64,000 nucleotides of DNA from Allobosea psychrotolerans (lineage in GTDB: Bacteria; Pseudomonadota; Alphaproteobacteria; Rhizobiales; Beijerinckiaceae): NCBI RefSeq assembly GCF_002917105.1, contig NZ_PQFZ01000008.1, positions 62,001-126,000 on the forward strand, in the 5' to 3' direction. Made by a program: the position numbers and the translations under genes. Position 1 is the first letter of the stretch. The number at the start of each line of letters is the position of its first letter. The notes beneath the pieces are model-generated. The model did not search any database. It was not told the DNA's origin and saw nothing but the letters and a program-made list of their open reading frames with translations. Below, in pieces: positions 52,634 through 61,659 of the stretch.

Positions 52634-53761
52634 ATGAAGATCGTCGCGGTCGAAACCTGCGTGGTGGCCCTGCCGTTCGACATGGGCGGACCAAAACCTG
52701 CCTTTGCGGGCCGGCCCTGGGACAATCTCGAAATCCTTGTGGTGAAGGTCGAGACCGAAGACGGCCTGGTCGGCTGGGGCGAGGCCTTCGGACACGCCGC
52801 CATTCCCGCGACGAAAGCGGCGATCGATACGATTATTGCACCATTGATGCTGGGCCGCGACGCTGGGGATATCCAAGGCCTCTCACGCACGATCCTGCAT
52901 AGCTTGCACCTGCTGGGTCGCAATGGTTCCTTCGTTTACGGCTATTCCGGTATCGAGATCGCCTTGTGGGACCTGCTCGGCAAGCGAGCCGGCCTGCCGC
53001 TCTATCGGCTGCTTGGCGGGCGCGACCGAGGGCCGATCGACGGCTATGCCAGCCTGCTTGCCTATAACGACAATCCGCTCGTGGCCAAGAACACGGCTGC
53101 GGCCTGCGCCGCCGGCTATCGCTTCATCAAGCTCCACGAATTGACGCGCGCCGCCGTTCTGGCTGCCCAACAGGCGCCGGGCGCCGCAGACGCCGCGATC
53201 ATGCTGGATGTGAACTGTGCCTGGTCACCGGTTGTGGCGCGCGAGATGGCTGCCTCTTTGGCCGATGACGGCCTGATGTGGCTCGAGGAGCCGGTCTGGC
53301 CGCCCGAGGATGTGCATGGACTTGCCAGCGTGCGCGCCTATGGCATCCCAATTTCCGCAGGCGAGAACGTTGCCGGGCTTTTTGGATTTAAATCTCTGAT
53401 CGAGGCAGAGGCCATCGACATAGCCCAGCCCAGCGTCACCAAGATCGGCGGCGTCCAGGAGATGATAAGGGTCTTCGATCTCTGCGAGGCCCACGGGGTC
53501 GAGGTCGCGCCGCACAGCCCCTATTTCGGCCCGGGCTTCGTCGCAACCCTGCACATCATCGCCGCTCGCATGGAAAAGCCGATGATCGAGGTGTTGTGGC
53601 TGGATATGGAGGCCAATCCGTTCGACCCCTGGGTGCGCGGCCAGAACGGACGCTTCCCCGTGCCGCAAGGGCCGGGTCTGGGCTGCGATCCTGATCTCGA
53701 AGTTCTGGAGCGCTACCGCACCGGCGATTGGGCGCGCAACGTTTGGCAGGCCAACCGATGA
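52634..53761 (+). CDS. Mandelate racemase/muconate lactonizing enzyme superfamily protein (atypical)
   Basis: A 375-residue enolase-superfamily enzyme with N-terminal capping domain (about 1-125) and barrel domain. Metal ligands are conserved: Asp192 (MLDVNCAW), Glu218 (WLEEPVW) and Glu244 (ISAGEN). The usual KxK on strand two is K166-L-H168, and the Asp of the His-Asp dyad appears as Ser267 (QPSVTKIGG) although His294 (VAPHSPYFG) remains. So chemistry probably differs from mandelate racemase. ATG 52634 is the family start. Its stop overlaps the second enolase gene by four bases (ATGA). Confidence 0.88.
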   Translation: MKIVAVETCVVALPFDMGGPKPAFAGRPWDNLEILVVKVETEDGLVGWGEAFGHAAIPATKAAIDTIIAPLMLGRDAGDIQGLSRTILHSLHLLGRNGSFVYGYSGIEIALWDLLGKRAGLPLYRLLGGRDRGPIDGYASLLAYNDNPLVAKNTAAACAAGYRFIKLHELTRAAVLAAQQAPGAADAAIMLDVNCAWSPVVAREMAASLADDGLMWLEEPVWPPEDVHGLASVRAYGIPISAGENVAGLFGFKSLIEAEAIDIAQPSVTKIGGVQEMIRVFDLCEAHGVEVAPHSPYFGPGFVATLHIIAARMEKPMIEVLWLDMEANPFDPWVRGQNGRFPVPQGPGLGCDPDLEVLERYRTGDWARNVWQANR

Positions 53762-54840
53762 AAATCGTCAAGATCGAGACGGAAGCTGTCACCGTGAAGC
53801 TGCCGCAGCCGATCGGCAGCGCGCTCGGCGAGATCCGCGACTTCGGCTGCGTGCTGGTGACGGTGCATGGCGACCAGGGCATCACCGGCGAGAACCTCGT
53901 CTTCGCGCTCAACAATCGCCGCACCAAGGTGCTGCGCCAAATGGTCGATGAACTCAGCGACCTTTTGATCGGCCGCGACGCAGGCCATATCGCTGATTTC
54001 TGGGCCAGAGCCTGGAAGGACATAAACTTCCTCGGCCACAAGGGTGTGCCGGTGGTCGGCATCTCTGCGCTCGACGGCGCCCTATGGGATCTCGCGGGCA
54101 AGGCTGCTGGCCTACCACTCTACCGCATGCTCGGCGGCGCGCAGAGCAAGGTGCCGGTCTATCACAGCGGTGGACTATGGCTGTCCTCCTCGATGAACGA
54201 GCTCGTCGAGGAAGCCGAGCGCTTCGCCTCTGCGGGCTTCGGCGCCATGAAGATGCGCCTGGGCCACGCCGATCCCCGCGACGACGCAGCCCGCGTCCGC
54301 GAGGTGCGCAAGGCGATCGGGCCACATGTCAAGCTGATGGCCGATGCCAATCAGGGGCTGAACGAAGCCCAGGCGATCCGGCTCGGCCGGATGCTGGAGG
54401 AGTTCGATCTGACCTGGTTCGAGGAGCCGCTGCCGGCCTGGGACCTGGAAGGGTTGGCACGCGTCGCCGCAGCGCTCGACACGCCGATCGCATCGGGCGA
54501 GACCGAATACACCCGTTATGGCTTCCGGAGGATGCTGGAGCTGCGCTCGGCCGATATCCTGATGCCCGATTTGCAGCGTGTCGGCGGCGTCAGCGAGTAC
54601 ATGCGGGTCGCGCATATGGCGCAGGCCCATGACGTACCGGTATCGAGCCATCTGTTCCCGGAAACCAGCATTCAGGTCCTCGGCGCGCTCTCCAACGCCA
54701 TCTACCTGGAATACATGCCGTGGTTTTCGCCACTCTACAATGAAACTCTAAGCTTTTCAGATGGATGCGCCCTTGTTCCGGAACGCCCGGGCTGGGGCTT
54801 CACCTTCAACCGCGATTACATCGCCAGCCTGACACATTGA
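53758..54840 (+). CDS. Mandelate racemase/enolase-superfamily dehydratase or racemase
   Basis: A 360-residue enolase-superfamily enzyme with the full set of residues: K165-M-R167 on strand two, Asp196 (MADANQG), Glu222 (WFEEPLP), Glu248 (ASGETEY), Asp271 (MPDLQRVGG) and His298 (SSHLFPET). This fits acid-sugar dehydratases or racemases of the mandelate racemase subgroup. It overlaps the upstream paralogue by four bases, so the two are made together and may act in sequence. The substrate is probably brought in by the ABC importer that follows. Confidence 0.9.
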   Translation: MKIVKIETEAVTVKLPQPIGSALGEIRDFGCVLVTVHGDQGITGENLVFALNNRRTKVLRQMVDELSDLLIGRDAGHIADFWARAWKDINFLGHKGVPVVGISALDGALWDLAGKAAGLPLYRMLGGAQSKVPVYHSGGLWLSSSMNELVEEAERFASAGFGAMKMRLGHADPRDDAARVREVRKAIGPHVKLMADANQGLNEAQAIRLGRMLEEFDLTWFEEPLPAWDLEGLARVAAALDTPIASGETEYTRYGFRRMLELRSADILMPDLQRVGGVSEYMRVAHMAQAHDVPVSSHLFPETSIQVLGALSNAIYLEYMPWFSPLYNETLSFSDGCALVPERPGWGFTFNRDYIASLTH

Positions 54841-54917
54841 CCTGACAGGGCCGGTTCAGGCCCGCCAAGCCCGCGCAGACGGGCCGCCAATAACAACAGC
54901 GATCGGGAGGGATCGAG

Positions 54918-56114
54918 ATGAGCATCAGCCGTCGTGAGTTTACCATGGGCTCCGCAGGCCTTGTCGGCGCTTCGACATTGGGCTTGGCGCGTCCCGCCCT
55001 GGCGCAAAGCGAGCCGATCAAGATCGGTTGGCTTGCGGCCCTGACTGGCCCGAGCTCGGCACCCGGCGTCGGCTTCAATCGTGGGGTGATCTATGCCGCC
55101 GAAGCGATCAACGCGGCCGGCGGCGTCAAAGGCCGCAAGATCGAGATCATAACCCGCGATACGCAGGGTGATCCGACCAAGGCGGTCAATGCCACGCAGG
55201 AAATGATCAGCCAGGCCAAGGTGCATGCGATCTGGGGGCCGACCAATTCAGGCGAATCCCTGGCGGTGACCCCGATCATGGCCCGCGCCAAGATGCCCAA
55301 TATCCACCCTTGCGTGGTCGACAGCCTGATCGACGAGAAGAAGTTCCCCAATGCCTTCCGCCTGGCGCCGTCGAACACGCAATGGGACGATGCGGTACGC
55401 AATTACTGCCTCGCGATCCTGAAGCTGAAGAAGGTCGCAGTCATCGGCGATACGACCGGCTACGGCGTCAGTGCCGTCAATGCCTCGGTCGCGGGCTTCA
55501 AGAAGGATGGTGCCGAGGTTGTCTACCAGGCCAATATCGACGCCACCCAGCCCGACATGACGCCCGATATGCTGCGGGCCCGGACGGCGGGCGCCGAGGT
55601 GGTGGTCGTCTGGAGCGTCTCGACCGGGATGGAGGCGCGCATGATGAATGTCCGCGCCGGCATGGGCTGGGATGTCGCCTTCGTTGGCCATCCCTCGCTT
55701 TCCTCGGGCGAGATCGGCAATCTCGTCGAGAAGCCCGCGAACTGGGAGAAAGTCTACGCTGTCGGCTATCGCAGCTGCAGCTATGGCGCCGACGGCAAGC
55801 TCGCGGCGCGCAACGCCGAACTGGTCGAGCGCCTGAAGGGCAAGGTCAACCTCTCCGACACGCTGCTCTGGTGGGTGACCTGCGGGATCGACGCGGTCGA
55901 GATCGTCGCCAAGGCGGTCGAGGCGACCGGTTCCTCGACCAGCGAAGCGATCATCGGGCACTGGAACGGGCTTGCCAAATACAATGGCTATTTCGGCGAC
56001 TACAGCTTCAGCCCCAATCAACACAACGGCTATCCTACCGCCGATGTGGTGATGTCGGCCGCAAGCTCCGCCAAGGACGGCGCCTTCCTGCTCGCGCCCG
56101 GCTACAACGGCTGA
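54918..56114 (+). CDS. ABC importer substrate-binding protein (LivJ-like), Tat-exported
   Basis: A 398-residue periplasmic binding protein of the branched-chain-amino-acid type with a twin-arginine leader (SISRREFTMGSAGLVGASTL). The mature part begins PIKIGWLAALTGPSSAPGVG and contains WGPTNSGESLAVTPI. This family takes hydrophobic amino acids but also aromatic acids, amides and other carboxylates, so its place after two enolase-type enzymes points to a hydroxy- or sugar acid (inference). GGGAGGGA lies upstream of the ATG. Confidence 0.92.
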   Translation: MSISRREFTMGSAGLVGASTLGLARPALAQSEPIKIGWLAALTGPSSAPGVGFNRGVIYAAEAINAAGGVKGRKIEIITRDTQGDPTKAVNATQEMISQAKVHAIWGPTNSGESLAVTPIMARAKMPNIHPCVVDSLIDEKKFPNAFRLAPSNTQWDDAVRNYCLAILKLKKVAVIGDTTGYGVSAVNASVAGFKKDGAEVVYQANIDATQPDMTPDMLRARTAGAEVVVVWSVSTGMEARMMNVRAGMGWDVAFVGHPSLSSGEIGNLVEKPANWEKVYAVGYRSCSYGADGKLAARNAELVERLKGKVNLSDTLLWWVTCGIDAVEIVAKAVEATGSSTSEAIIGHWNGLAKYNGYFGDYSFSPNQHNGYPTADVVMSAASSAKDGAFLLAPGYNG

Positions 56115-56219
56115 CGTGGCGACCGGGCCGGCGCTCTCAGCCGGCTCCCGGCCATCTCCCTCCAGATCCAGAAGGGCCGGCTGCGTCGCCGCGTCGGTCC
56201 TTCCAGAGGAAAACCAACG

Positions 56220-57077
56220 ATGTTGGCTTCGATCCTGGCGTCAGGCGTCGCGGTGGGGGCGATCTACGCCCTGATCGGGATCGCCTACAACACTATGTTC
56301 TCGACCTCGCGCGTCATGAGTTTCACGGCCGGGCAGCTTGGCATGCTGGGTGGCGTCTTCGGCTCGCTGTTCGTGCTGCGGCTCGGCTTGCCGCCGATAG
56401 CCGGTTTCGTGGCGATGCTGGCCTGTTGCGCGTTGATCGGCGTGATCACCGAGTTCGTCGCGGTCCGGCCCGTGCTCAAGAGCCTCGACCAGCACCTCTA
56501 TGTACTCTCGACACTGGCGTTGGCACTGATGATCCAGCAGGTCACAGCCATCAAATGGAGCACCGAGCCGCAGCCCTTTCCGCGCCTGTTCGAGCTTGGC
56601 TCCGGCATGCTGGACGAGAAGTTCTGGGTTCCGGTCATCGCCTGCCTGCTGACGATCATCGGCTTGGAATTACTCTACCGCAAGACTCTGGTGGGGCGTG
56701 CCTTCCTGGCGATCGCGGAAGACAATTTCGCAGCGCGAGCGCTCGGCCTGCCGGAGCGCAATCTGCGTATCGCCAGCTATGCTTTGGCCGGTGCGATCGG
56801 TGGGCTCGCCGGTTTTGCCGGCGGGCAGTTGCTGCTGGCCTTCTTCGCCAACGGCCCGCTGCTGAACTTCTACGGCTTCGTTCCGGTCGCGCTGGGCGGG
56901 CTGGGTAACAACCGCGGCGCCGTCATCGGCGGGCTTGCGCTCGGTGTCTTCCAGCAGGCCGCCAACTTCCTCGTCGGCGGCATCTTTTCGTCGGTGGCCG
57001 TGTTCTGCATTTTCATCATCGTACTGCTGCTGGCACCGCAAGGCCTGTTTGGCTCTCACGTCGCGAGGCGCGTCTGA
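56220..57077 (+). CDS. ABC importer permease (LivH type)
   Basis: A 285-residue inner-membrane permease with about eight transmembrane helices. The opening LASILASGVAVGAIYALIGI and the segment RKTLVGRAFLAIAEDNFAARALGL (the EAA-like cytoplasmic loop contacting the ATPases) are typical of LivH. The gene ends with TGATG overlap to the LivM-LivG fusion, so translation is coupled. Confidence 0.92.
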   Translation: MLASILASGVAVGAIYALIGIAYNTMFSTSRVMSFTAGQLGMLGGVFGSLFVLRLGLPPIAGFVAMLACCALIGVITEFVAVRPVLKSLDQHLYVLSTLALALMIQQVTAIKWSTEPQPFPRLFELGSGMLDEKFWVPVIACLLTIIGLELLYRKTLVGRAFLAIAEDNFAARALGLPERNLRIASYALAGAIGGLAGFAGGQLLLAFFANGPLLNFYGFVPVALGGLGNNRGAVIGGLALGVFQQAANFLVGGIFSSVAVFCIFIIVLLLAPQGLFGSHVARRV

Positions 57078-58879
57078 TGAGCAATGCCAGCCAGACCCTC
57101 ACGACAAACCTGTCTTCCTGGCCCGTCCGACGGGCGGCCTGGACGACGTTCCTGCCGTTCTTGATCCTGTTCGGGCTGGCGGCGCTGCTGCCGCTGACCG
57201 GCAATGAATATTGGGGCCTGATCGCGACACGCGCCGCGATCTACTGGATGCTGGTGTCGGGCCTCAGCCTGATCGTCGGCTTCGCGGGGCAGCTGGCAAT
57301 CGGCTATGTCGCGCTGCTGACGCTCGGCGCCTACACGACGTCTGTGCTCGCGGCGGGCAACGTCCTGCCGCCGCTGCCGACCCTCGTCGCGCTTGGCATC
57401 GCGAGCGCGGCCGGCGCGGTGTTCGGGGTCATCGTCGGGCTACCGGCGCTGCGGCTGCGGACCTTCTATTTCGCGATGACCACGCTGGGCTTCGCCACCA
57501 TCGTCACGCAGGTCGCGTTGGCCTGGCAGGGCGTGACGGGCGGCGGCATCGGCATCACGGGTCCCGAAATGCCGGCGCCATTCAACACCGCCTGGGGCTT
57601 TTTCTATCTCTGCCTCGGCATCGCTGCGTTGTGCACCTGGGGTGCTTCCAACATCGCTCACAGCCGTGTCGGGCGCTCATTGATCGCGATCCGCGATGCC
57701 GAAGTGGCAGCCGAGGCGAGCGGCATCTCGAAGGCACGGCTCCTGGTCGTCGTCTTCATGTTCGCTGGTGCGCTAGCGGCGATGGCAGGCGGGCTGTTTG
57801 CGAGCCTGCAGACCTACATTACGCCCGATGCCTTCACCTTCGAACTTTCGCTGCTGTTCTTTATCGCCGTGCTGATCGGGGGGCGAGGTTCGATCCTGGG
57901 CCCGCTCATCGGCACTGTCGTGCTAACGATCCTGCCGGAGATCGCGGCCCCGCTCGCGGCTTGGTCGACCTTCCTCTACGCCTTCCTCCTGCTGGTCATC
58001 GTGCTCGCCATGCCGGGCGGCATCGCCGCGCTGCTGGATTTCGAAAGCCGCAAGCCGCTCGCTTTCGATCGTGCCGTCAGGCCCAATCCGCATGTCCTAG
58101 GTGAACTTTTCCATGGCCAGCGCGACGGGCGCTCGATCGTCCTGCGCGACGTCGTCCTGAGCTTCGGCGGCGTGCGAGCCATCGATGGCGTCAATCTGGA
58201 GATACGGCCGGGACAGATTCATGGACTGATCGGCCCCAATGGCAGCGGCAAGACGACGACCCTCAACGTCATCTCGGGTTATTACGCACCGGAAAAGGGC
58301 GACGTGACGCTCGGCTCTCCTCTCGACCCAGCCGCAGCTGTCACGCGGGCCGGGCGCGGCATTGCGCGCACCTTCCAAACGCCGCGGATCGTCGGCGAGG
58401 CCAGCGTGTTGGACAATGTCATGATAGGCGGTTCCATCGACGGTCGCGCGACCTTCTTGGAAGCGCTTTTGTCCCTGCCGCGCCATCGGGAGGACGAGCG
58501 CCGCATCGAAGCCGATGCACTGCTGGCGCTTCGCGCGGTGGGCCTGGAAGCTCTGGCCCATGTCCGTGCCGATCGTCTGCAGCACAGCGAACTGCGCTTC
58601 ATCGAGATTGCGAGAGCGTTGGTCCTGCGACCCTCGTTCCTTCTGCTCGACGAACCGGCGGCAGGGCTGTCAGGCGTCGAGATCGACCATCTCGGTCGCC
58701 TGATCGTCGAGATCGGCCGGCAGGGCACAGGCGTACTTCTGGTCGAACATCACGCCGACCTGATCTTCAGCATCTGCGACGATGTCACCGTCCTCAATCT
58801 CGGGCGCGTCCTGGCCGCCGGCACGCCGGCCGAGATACGCCTCCACAAGGAGGTCGTCAGTGCCTATCTCGGAGGCTGA
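57077..58879 (+). CDS. Fused LivM permease and LivG ATPase
   Basis: A 600-residue fusion. Residues about 20-330 form a LivM-type permease (LIVGFAGQLAIGYVALLTLGAY; SLIAIRDAEVAAEASGI). Residues about 350-600 form an ABC ATPase with Walker A GPNGSGKTT (near 385), Walker B FLLLDEPAA (near 521) and the H-loop histidine in LLVEHHAD. The signature motif reads RLQHSELRFIEIARAL where LSGGQ-like residues are expected, so this subunit may have one degenerate ATP site. LivF follows one base later. Confidence 0.92.
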   Translation: MSNASQTLTTNLSSWPVRRAAWTTFLPFLILFGLAALLPLTGNEYWGLIATRAAIYWMLVSGLSLIVGFAGQLAIGYVALLTLGAYTTSVLAAGNVLPPLPTLVALGIASAAGAVFGVIVGLPALRLRTFYFAMTTLGFATIVTQVALAWQGVTGGGIGITGPEMPAPFNTAWGFFYLCLGIAALCTWGASNIAHSRVGRSLIAIRDAEVAAEASGISKARLLVVVFMFAGALAAMAGGLFASLQTYITPDAFTFELSLLFFIAVLIGGRGSILGPLIGTVVLTILPEIAAPLAAWSTFLYAFLLLVIVLAMPGGIAALLDFESRKPLAFDRAVRPNPHVLGELFHGQRDGRSIVLRDVVLSFGGVRAIDGVNLEIRPGQIHGLIGPNGSGKTTTLNVISGYYAPEKGDVTLGSPLDPAAAVTRAGRGIARTFQTPRIVGEASVLDNVMIGGSIDGRATFLEALLSLPRHREDERRIEADALLALRAVGLEALAHVRADRLQHSELRFIEIARALVLRPSFLLLDEPAAGLSGVEIDHLGRLIVEIGRQGTGVLLVEHHADLIFSICDDVTVLNLGRVLAAGTPAEIRLHKEVVSAYLGG

Positions 58880-58880
58880 C

Positions 58881-59600
58881 ATGCTGCTCGATGTCAACGC
58901 GCTTGAGGCCGGTTATGGCAAGATCGGCGTGCTGCACCATGTCGAGATGGGCGTGGCGGCCGGCGAGGTCGTGGCGCTGCTCGGTCACAATGGCGCGGGC
59001 AAGACCACGCTCTTGCGCGCGATCTCGGGCCTTCTGCCATGGGGAAGCGGTGATGTCGTCTTCGCCGGGCACAGTTTGAAAGGCTCCGGGCCTCGCGAAA
59101 GCGCACGCGCCGGACTGGTTCATGTCATCGAGGGCCATCGCGTCTTCACACAGCAGACGGTGGCCGACAACCTGCTGCTGGCAGCCTATGACCTGCCGCG
59201 CGGCGAGCGAAGCGCGCGGATCGAGGAGGCTCTCGCCTTCTTCCCGGAAATCGCGGCCAAACGACATGACAGGGGTGGCTCGCTCAGCGGCGGACAGCAG
59301 CAGATGCTCGCCGTCGCCCAAGGTCTCGTGAGGCGCCCACGCCTGCTGATGCTCGACGAGCCGTCGGCCGGGCTCTCACCGGTTCTGGTGGATCGGGTGC
59401 TGGCGGTGGTGTCGCAGCTTCGCGCGGAGGGAACCGCCATTCTTCTGGTCGAGCAACTGGTCGAGAAGGTGCTCGCGGTGGCCGATCGCGTCTATGCGCT
59501 GGCTCAAGGGCGCGTCGTTCTCAGCGCCCGCTGCGACGAGCCCGATCTCCGCAGCCGTTTGGAGAGCGCTTATTTCGGATCGACCATTGCGAGAGATTGA
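58881..59600 (+). CDS. ABC importer ATPase (LivF type)
   Basis: A 239-residue ATPase. Walker A is LGHNGAGKTTLL (about residues 35-46), the signature GSLSGGQQQML is canonical, Walker B is LLMLDEPSAGLSP, and LLVEQLVEK carries the LivF-type switch region. It begins one base after the LivM-LivG stop at ATG 58881, preceded by GGAGG. Last gene of the operon. It supplies the canonical signature motif that the LivG part lacks. Confidence 0.93.
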   Translation: MLLDVNALEAGYGKIGVLHHVEMGVAAGEVVALLGHNGAGKTTLLRAISGLLPWGSGDVVFAGHSLKGSGPRESARAGLVHVIEGHRVFTQQTVADNLLLAAYDLPRGERSARIEEALAFFPEIAAKRHDRGGSLSGGQQQMLAVAQGLVRRPRLLMLDEPSAGLSPVLVDRVLAVVSQLRAEGTAILLVEQLVEKVLAVADRVYALAQGRVVLSARCDEPDLRSRLESAYFGSTIARD

Positions 59601-60211
59601 GACGCGGTTCCTCGAAGTCGATTCAGCCCGTGTCGGTTGTGACGTCCCTGGCCGCGCCGCCGCGTCAAGCCTGGCGGCACTCCGCCTACGAATCCGAACG
59701 TTGCTGTTCGCTGATAGCCTGGTGATGCTCCAGAGCGCTTCTGTGCATCATGAGTGCTGCCTCCCGATCCAGTTCAACTGATCCCGGCAACGATCTGTTC
59801 CAAGGCATCGCTGCATATTTCGAACGGAGGATATTCACAGGTTTGAACCGTTTGTAACAGGAGCCCTTGCGATCGGAGGTCATGTCGCAGCCACGCTCAT
59901 ATCAAGTAGTGTTTGAGCAACACGACCGCGAAGAAGCGTAATAATCGCCCCGCAGCGCTCGCAGTTCTGCTGTCGGGAAATAATCTTCCAATGTGACGAG
60001 TCGCCAGGGCTCGATCCCGACGCGATAAACGACAACACAGCAGTACGCTTTGGCCATCGGCTTGAAGCTGGCATGGTTGCCTCAGATTGCGGACATGAGG
60101 CCGTCCGCAGCCAAGACATTTGCCCTTTGCAAGCTCTTCGTCGCGCTCATGACTGCAATGGAACACGTTTGCAGTGTCGTTAGTTTCCTCACCATTAAAG
60201 AGGAGGAGACG
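59601..60211. other. Long intergenic region
   Basis: About 610 bases between the ABC operon and a small gene. Open frames on both strands lack ribosome sites or family resemblance. A 19-codon frame with GGAGGT close to its ATG at 59882 is present but too short to support. Transcription control of the small downstream gene is likely to lie here. Confidence 0.45.
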
Positions 60212-60442
60212 ATGGCAAAGCAGCCCGAAGCCTTGGCCACTTTCGCGGCGAGTGCCCGAAACAACAGCAAGAAGCCTGACGATGTCGGCTTGGAGGCCAC
60301 GCCGGCAACAGACGGCCTGAAAACCAATCCCGCACAGAAGGTCGAGGCGGCAACCAAGGTGCTGCGCGAGGGCGTCCTTCACCGTGACGAAGGGGCGGAC
60401 GAAGCCGTCGATAAACTGCCGGACCGGACGCGGGACCTGTGA
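60212..60442 (+). CDS. Small hydrophilic protein of unknown function
   Basis: A 76-residue charged protein beginning MAKQPEALATFAASARNNSK and ending DEAVDKLPDRTRDL, with a very strong ribosome site (AGGAGGAG) upstream. It has no cysteine, no hydrophobic segment and many D, E, K and R residues, which suggests an intrinsically disordered or stress-type protein. I do not recognise the family. A terminator follows, so it appears to be a single-gene unit. Confidence 0.7.
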   Translation: MAKQPEALATFAASARNNSKKPDDVGLEATPATDGLKTNPAQKVEAATKVLREGVLHRDEGADEAVDKLPDRTRDL

Positions 60443-60445
60443 GCA

Positions 60446-60476
60446 GCTCCCTTGAAGGGGAGCGTCGACGTTTTTT
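60446..60476 (+). terminator. Intrinsic terminator after the small protein
   Basis: GCTCCC pairs with GGGAGC (loop TTGAAG), followed after the palindrome CGTCGACG by TTTTTT at 60471-60476. The T-run touches the hemC stop on the other strand. Confidence 0.7.
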
Positions 60477-61419
60477 ATGCGCCGAGGAATTTGAAGTGGC
60501 CGCCGAAGCTTCGGTAGGATGATTCGAGGATGGCGACACCGCCGCGAAGCCGCAGGGTCTCTGCGGCGGCGAGCCCGAGTTCGACGGCCCGTTCGGCGGT
60601 GTCCTCTTCCGTGGCGACGATGCGCTCTCGCCCGTCGAGCGAGGTGATCTGCGCGTGCAGGACGAGGCGCCCGTCCTTCCAGCTGGTGCAGACGCCGACA
60701 GGCAGGCTGCAGCCCGCCCCCAGGGCGTGCAGCATCGCCCGTTCGCAATCGACTTCGGCGCGGGCCTTCGGATCTTCGATGTCCTTCAGGATCGCCAGCA
60801 CATCGGCGTCGTCGCCTCTGGCCTCGATACCGAGCGCGCCCTGGCCGACGGCATGGGGAAAGAGCTGCGGGTCCAGCAATTCCGTCGTGGCGCCCGCCAG
60901 TCCCAGACGCTGAAGCCCGGCCTGGGCCAGGATCACGGCACTGAGGCCGTGCTCCCCGTCGATCTTGGCGAGCCGGGGGCCGACATTGCCCCGGATCGGT
61001 ACGACCTCAATATCAGGACACAGGCTCATGATCTGGGCGCGCCGCCGCAGCGAGCCGGTGCCGACCTTGGCGCCGGGCTTGAGATTGTCCAACGTCGCGC
61101 CGCAGAGGACGTCGCGCGCATCCTCCCGCTCGGGGACGGCGGCCAGGACCAGCCCCTCGCGCAGCGTCGTCGGCAGATCCTTCAGGGAGTGAACGACGAT
61201 ATCGACTTCCCGGGAGACCAGTTGCTCCTCATGTTCGGTCGAGAACACGCCGATGATGCCGAACTGGTGGAATTCGGAGACGCGGTCCTTGTCCGCGATC
61301 GTCGCGATCGGGTGCAGCGAGAACTCGGTCTCGGGGTGCTTCGCCTTGATCAGGCCGATGATGTAATTGGTTTGCGCCATCGCCAATGGGCTGCGCCGCG
61401 TGCCTATCTTGATGTGCAT
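60475..61419 (-). CDS. hemC: Hydroxymethylbilane synthase-like protein (divergent)
   Basis: A 314-residue porphobilinogen deaminase, which assembles four porphobilinogens into hydroxymethylbilane for haem and related tetrapyrroles. IKIGTRRSPLAMAQ begins the protein, GTGSLRRRAQI and VPIRGNVGPRLAKI form the cofactor region, and Cys at about 237 in LGAGCSLPVG would carry the dipyrromethane cofactor. VHSLKDLPT stands where VHSxKDxP is usual. Several conserved positions differ from common alphaproteobacterial HemC, so this may be a second copy. Its start is divergent from the MFS gene. Confidence 0.88.
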   Translation of the reverse strand: MHIKIGTRRSPLAMAQTNYIIGLIKAKHPETEFSLHPIATIADKDRVSEFHQFGIIGVFSTEHEEQLVSREVDIVVHSLKDLPTTLREGLVLAAVPEREDARDVLCGATLDNLKPGAKVGTGSLRRRAQIMSLCPDIEVVPIRGNVGPRLAKIDGEHGLSAVILAQAGLQRLGLAGATTELLDPQLFPHAVGQGALGIEARGDDADVLAILKDIEDPKARAEVDCERAMLHALGAGCSLPVGVCTSWKDGRLVLHAQITSLDGRERIVATEEDTAERAVELGLAAAETLRLRGGVAILESSYRSFGGHFKFLGA

Positions 61420-61659
61420 GGGGACGGTTCACCTGGGCTGGAAGCCCGCTCGCGGCCATTGATTTGAAGCGCTCTATATCAGGGGCAGGTGGCGGCGACG
61501 AGTGCGGCGTTCCACCGCCCTCCCATCGATTGAGCCGGGCCGGCCGGCTGCGCTGGTTCGGCGTCATGCGTATTACAGGCGAGAGCCCGCCTCAAACGTC
61601 GCTGGCGGCTCTCCGGCTGCGGTGTAAACGTCGCGGCCCCACGCTGCCAGGGCCGCTCC

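Noticed and set aside
55310..56908. A 532-codon plus-strand frame over the binding-protein and LivH genes
   Set aside because: Out-of-frame shadow, arginine-rich, with no domain; the overlapping frames encode clear ABC importer subunits.
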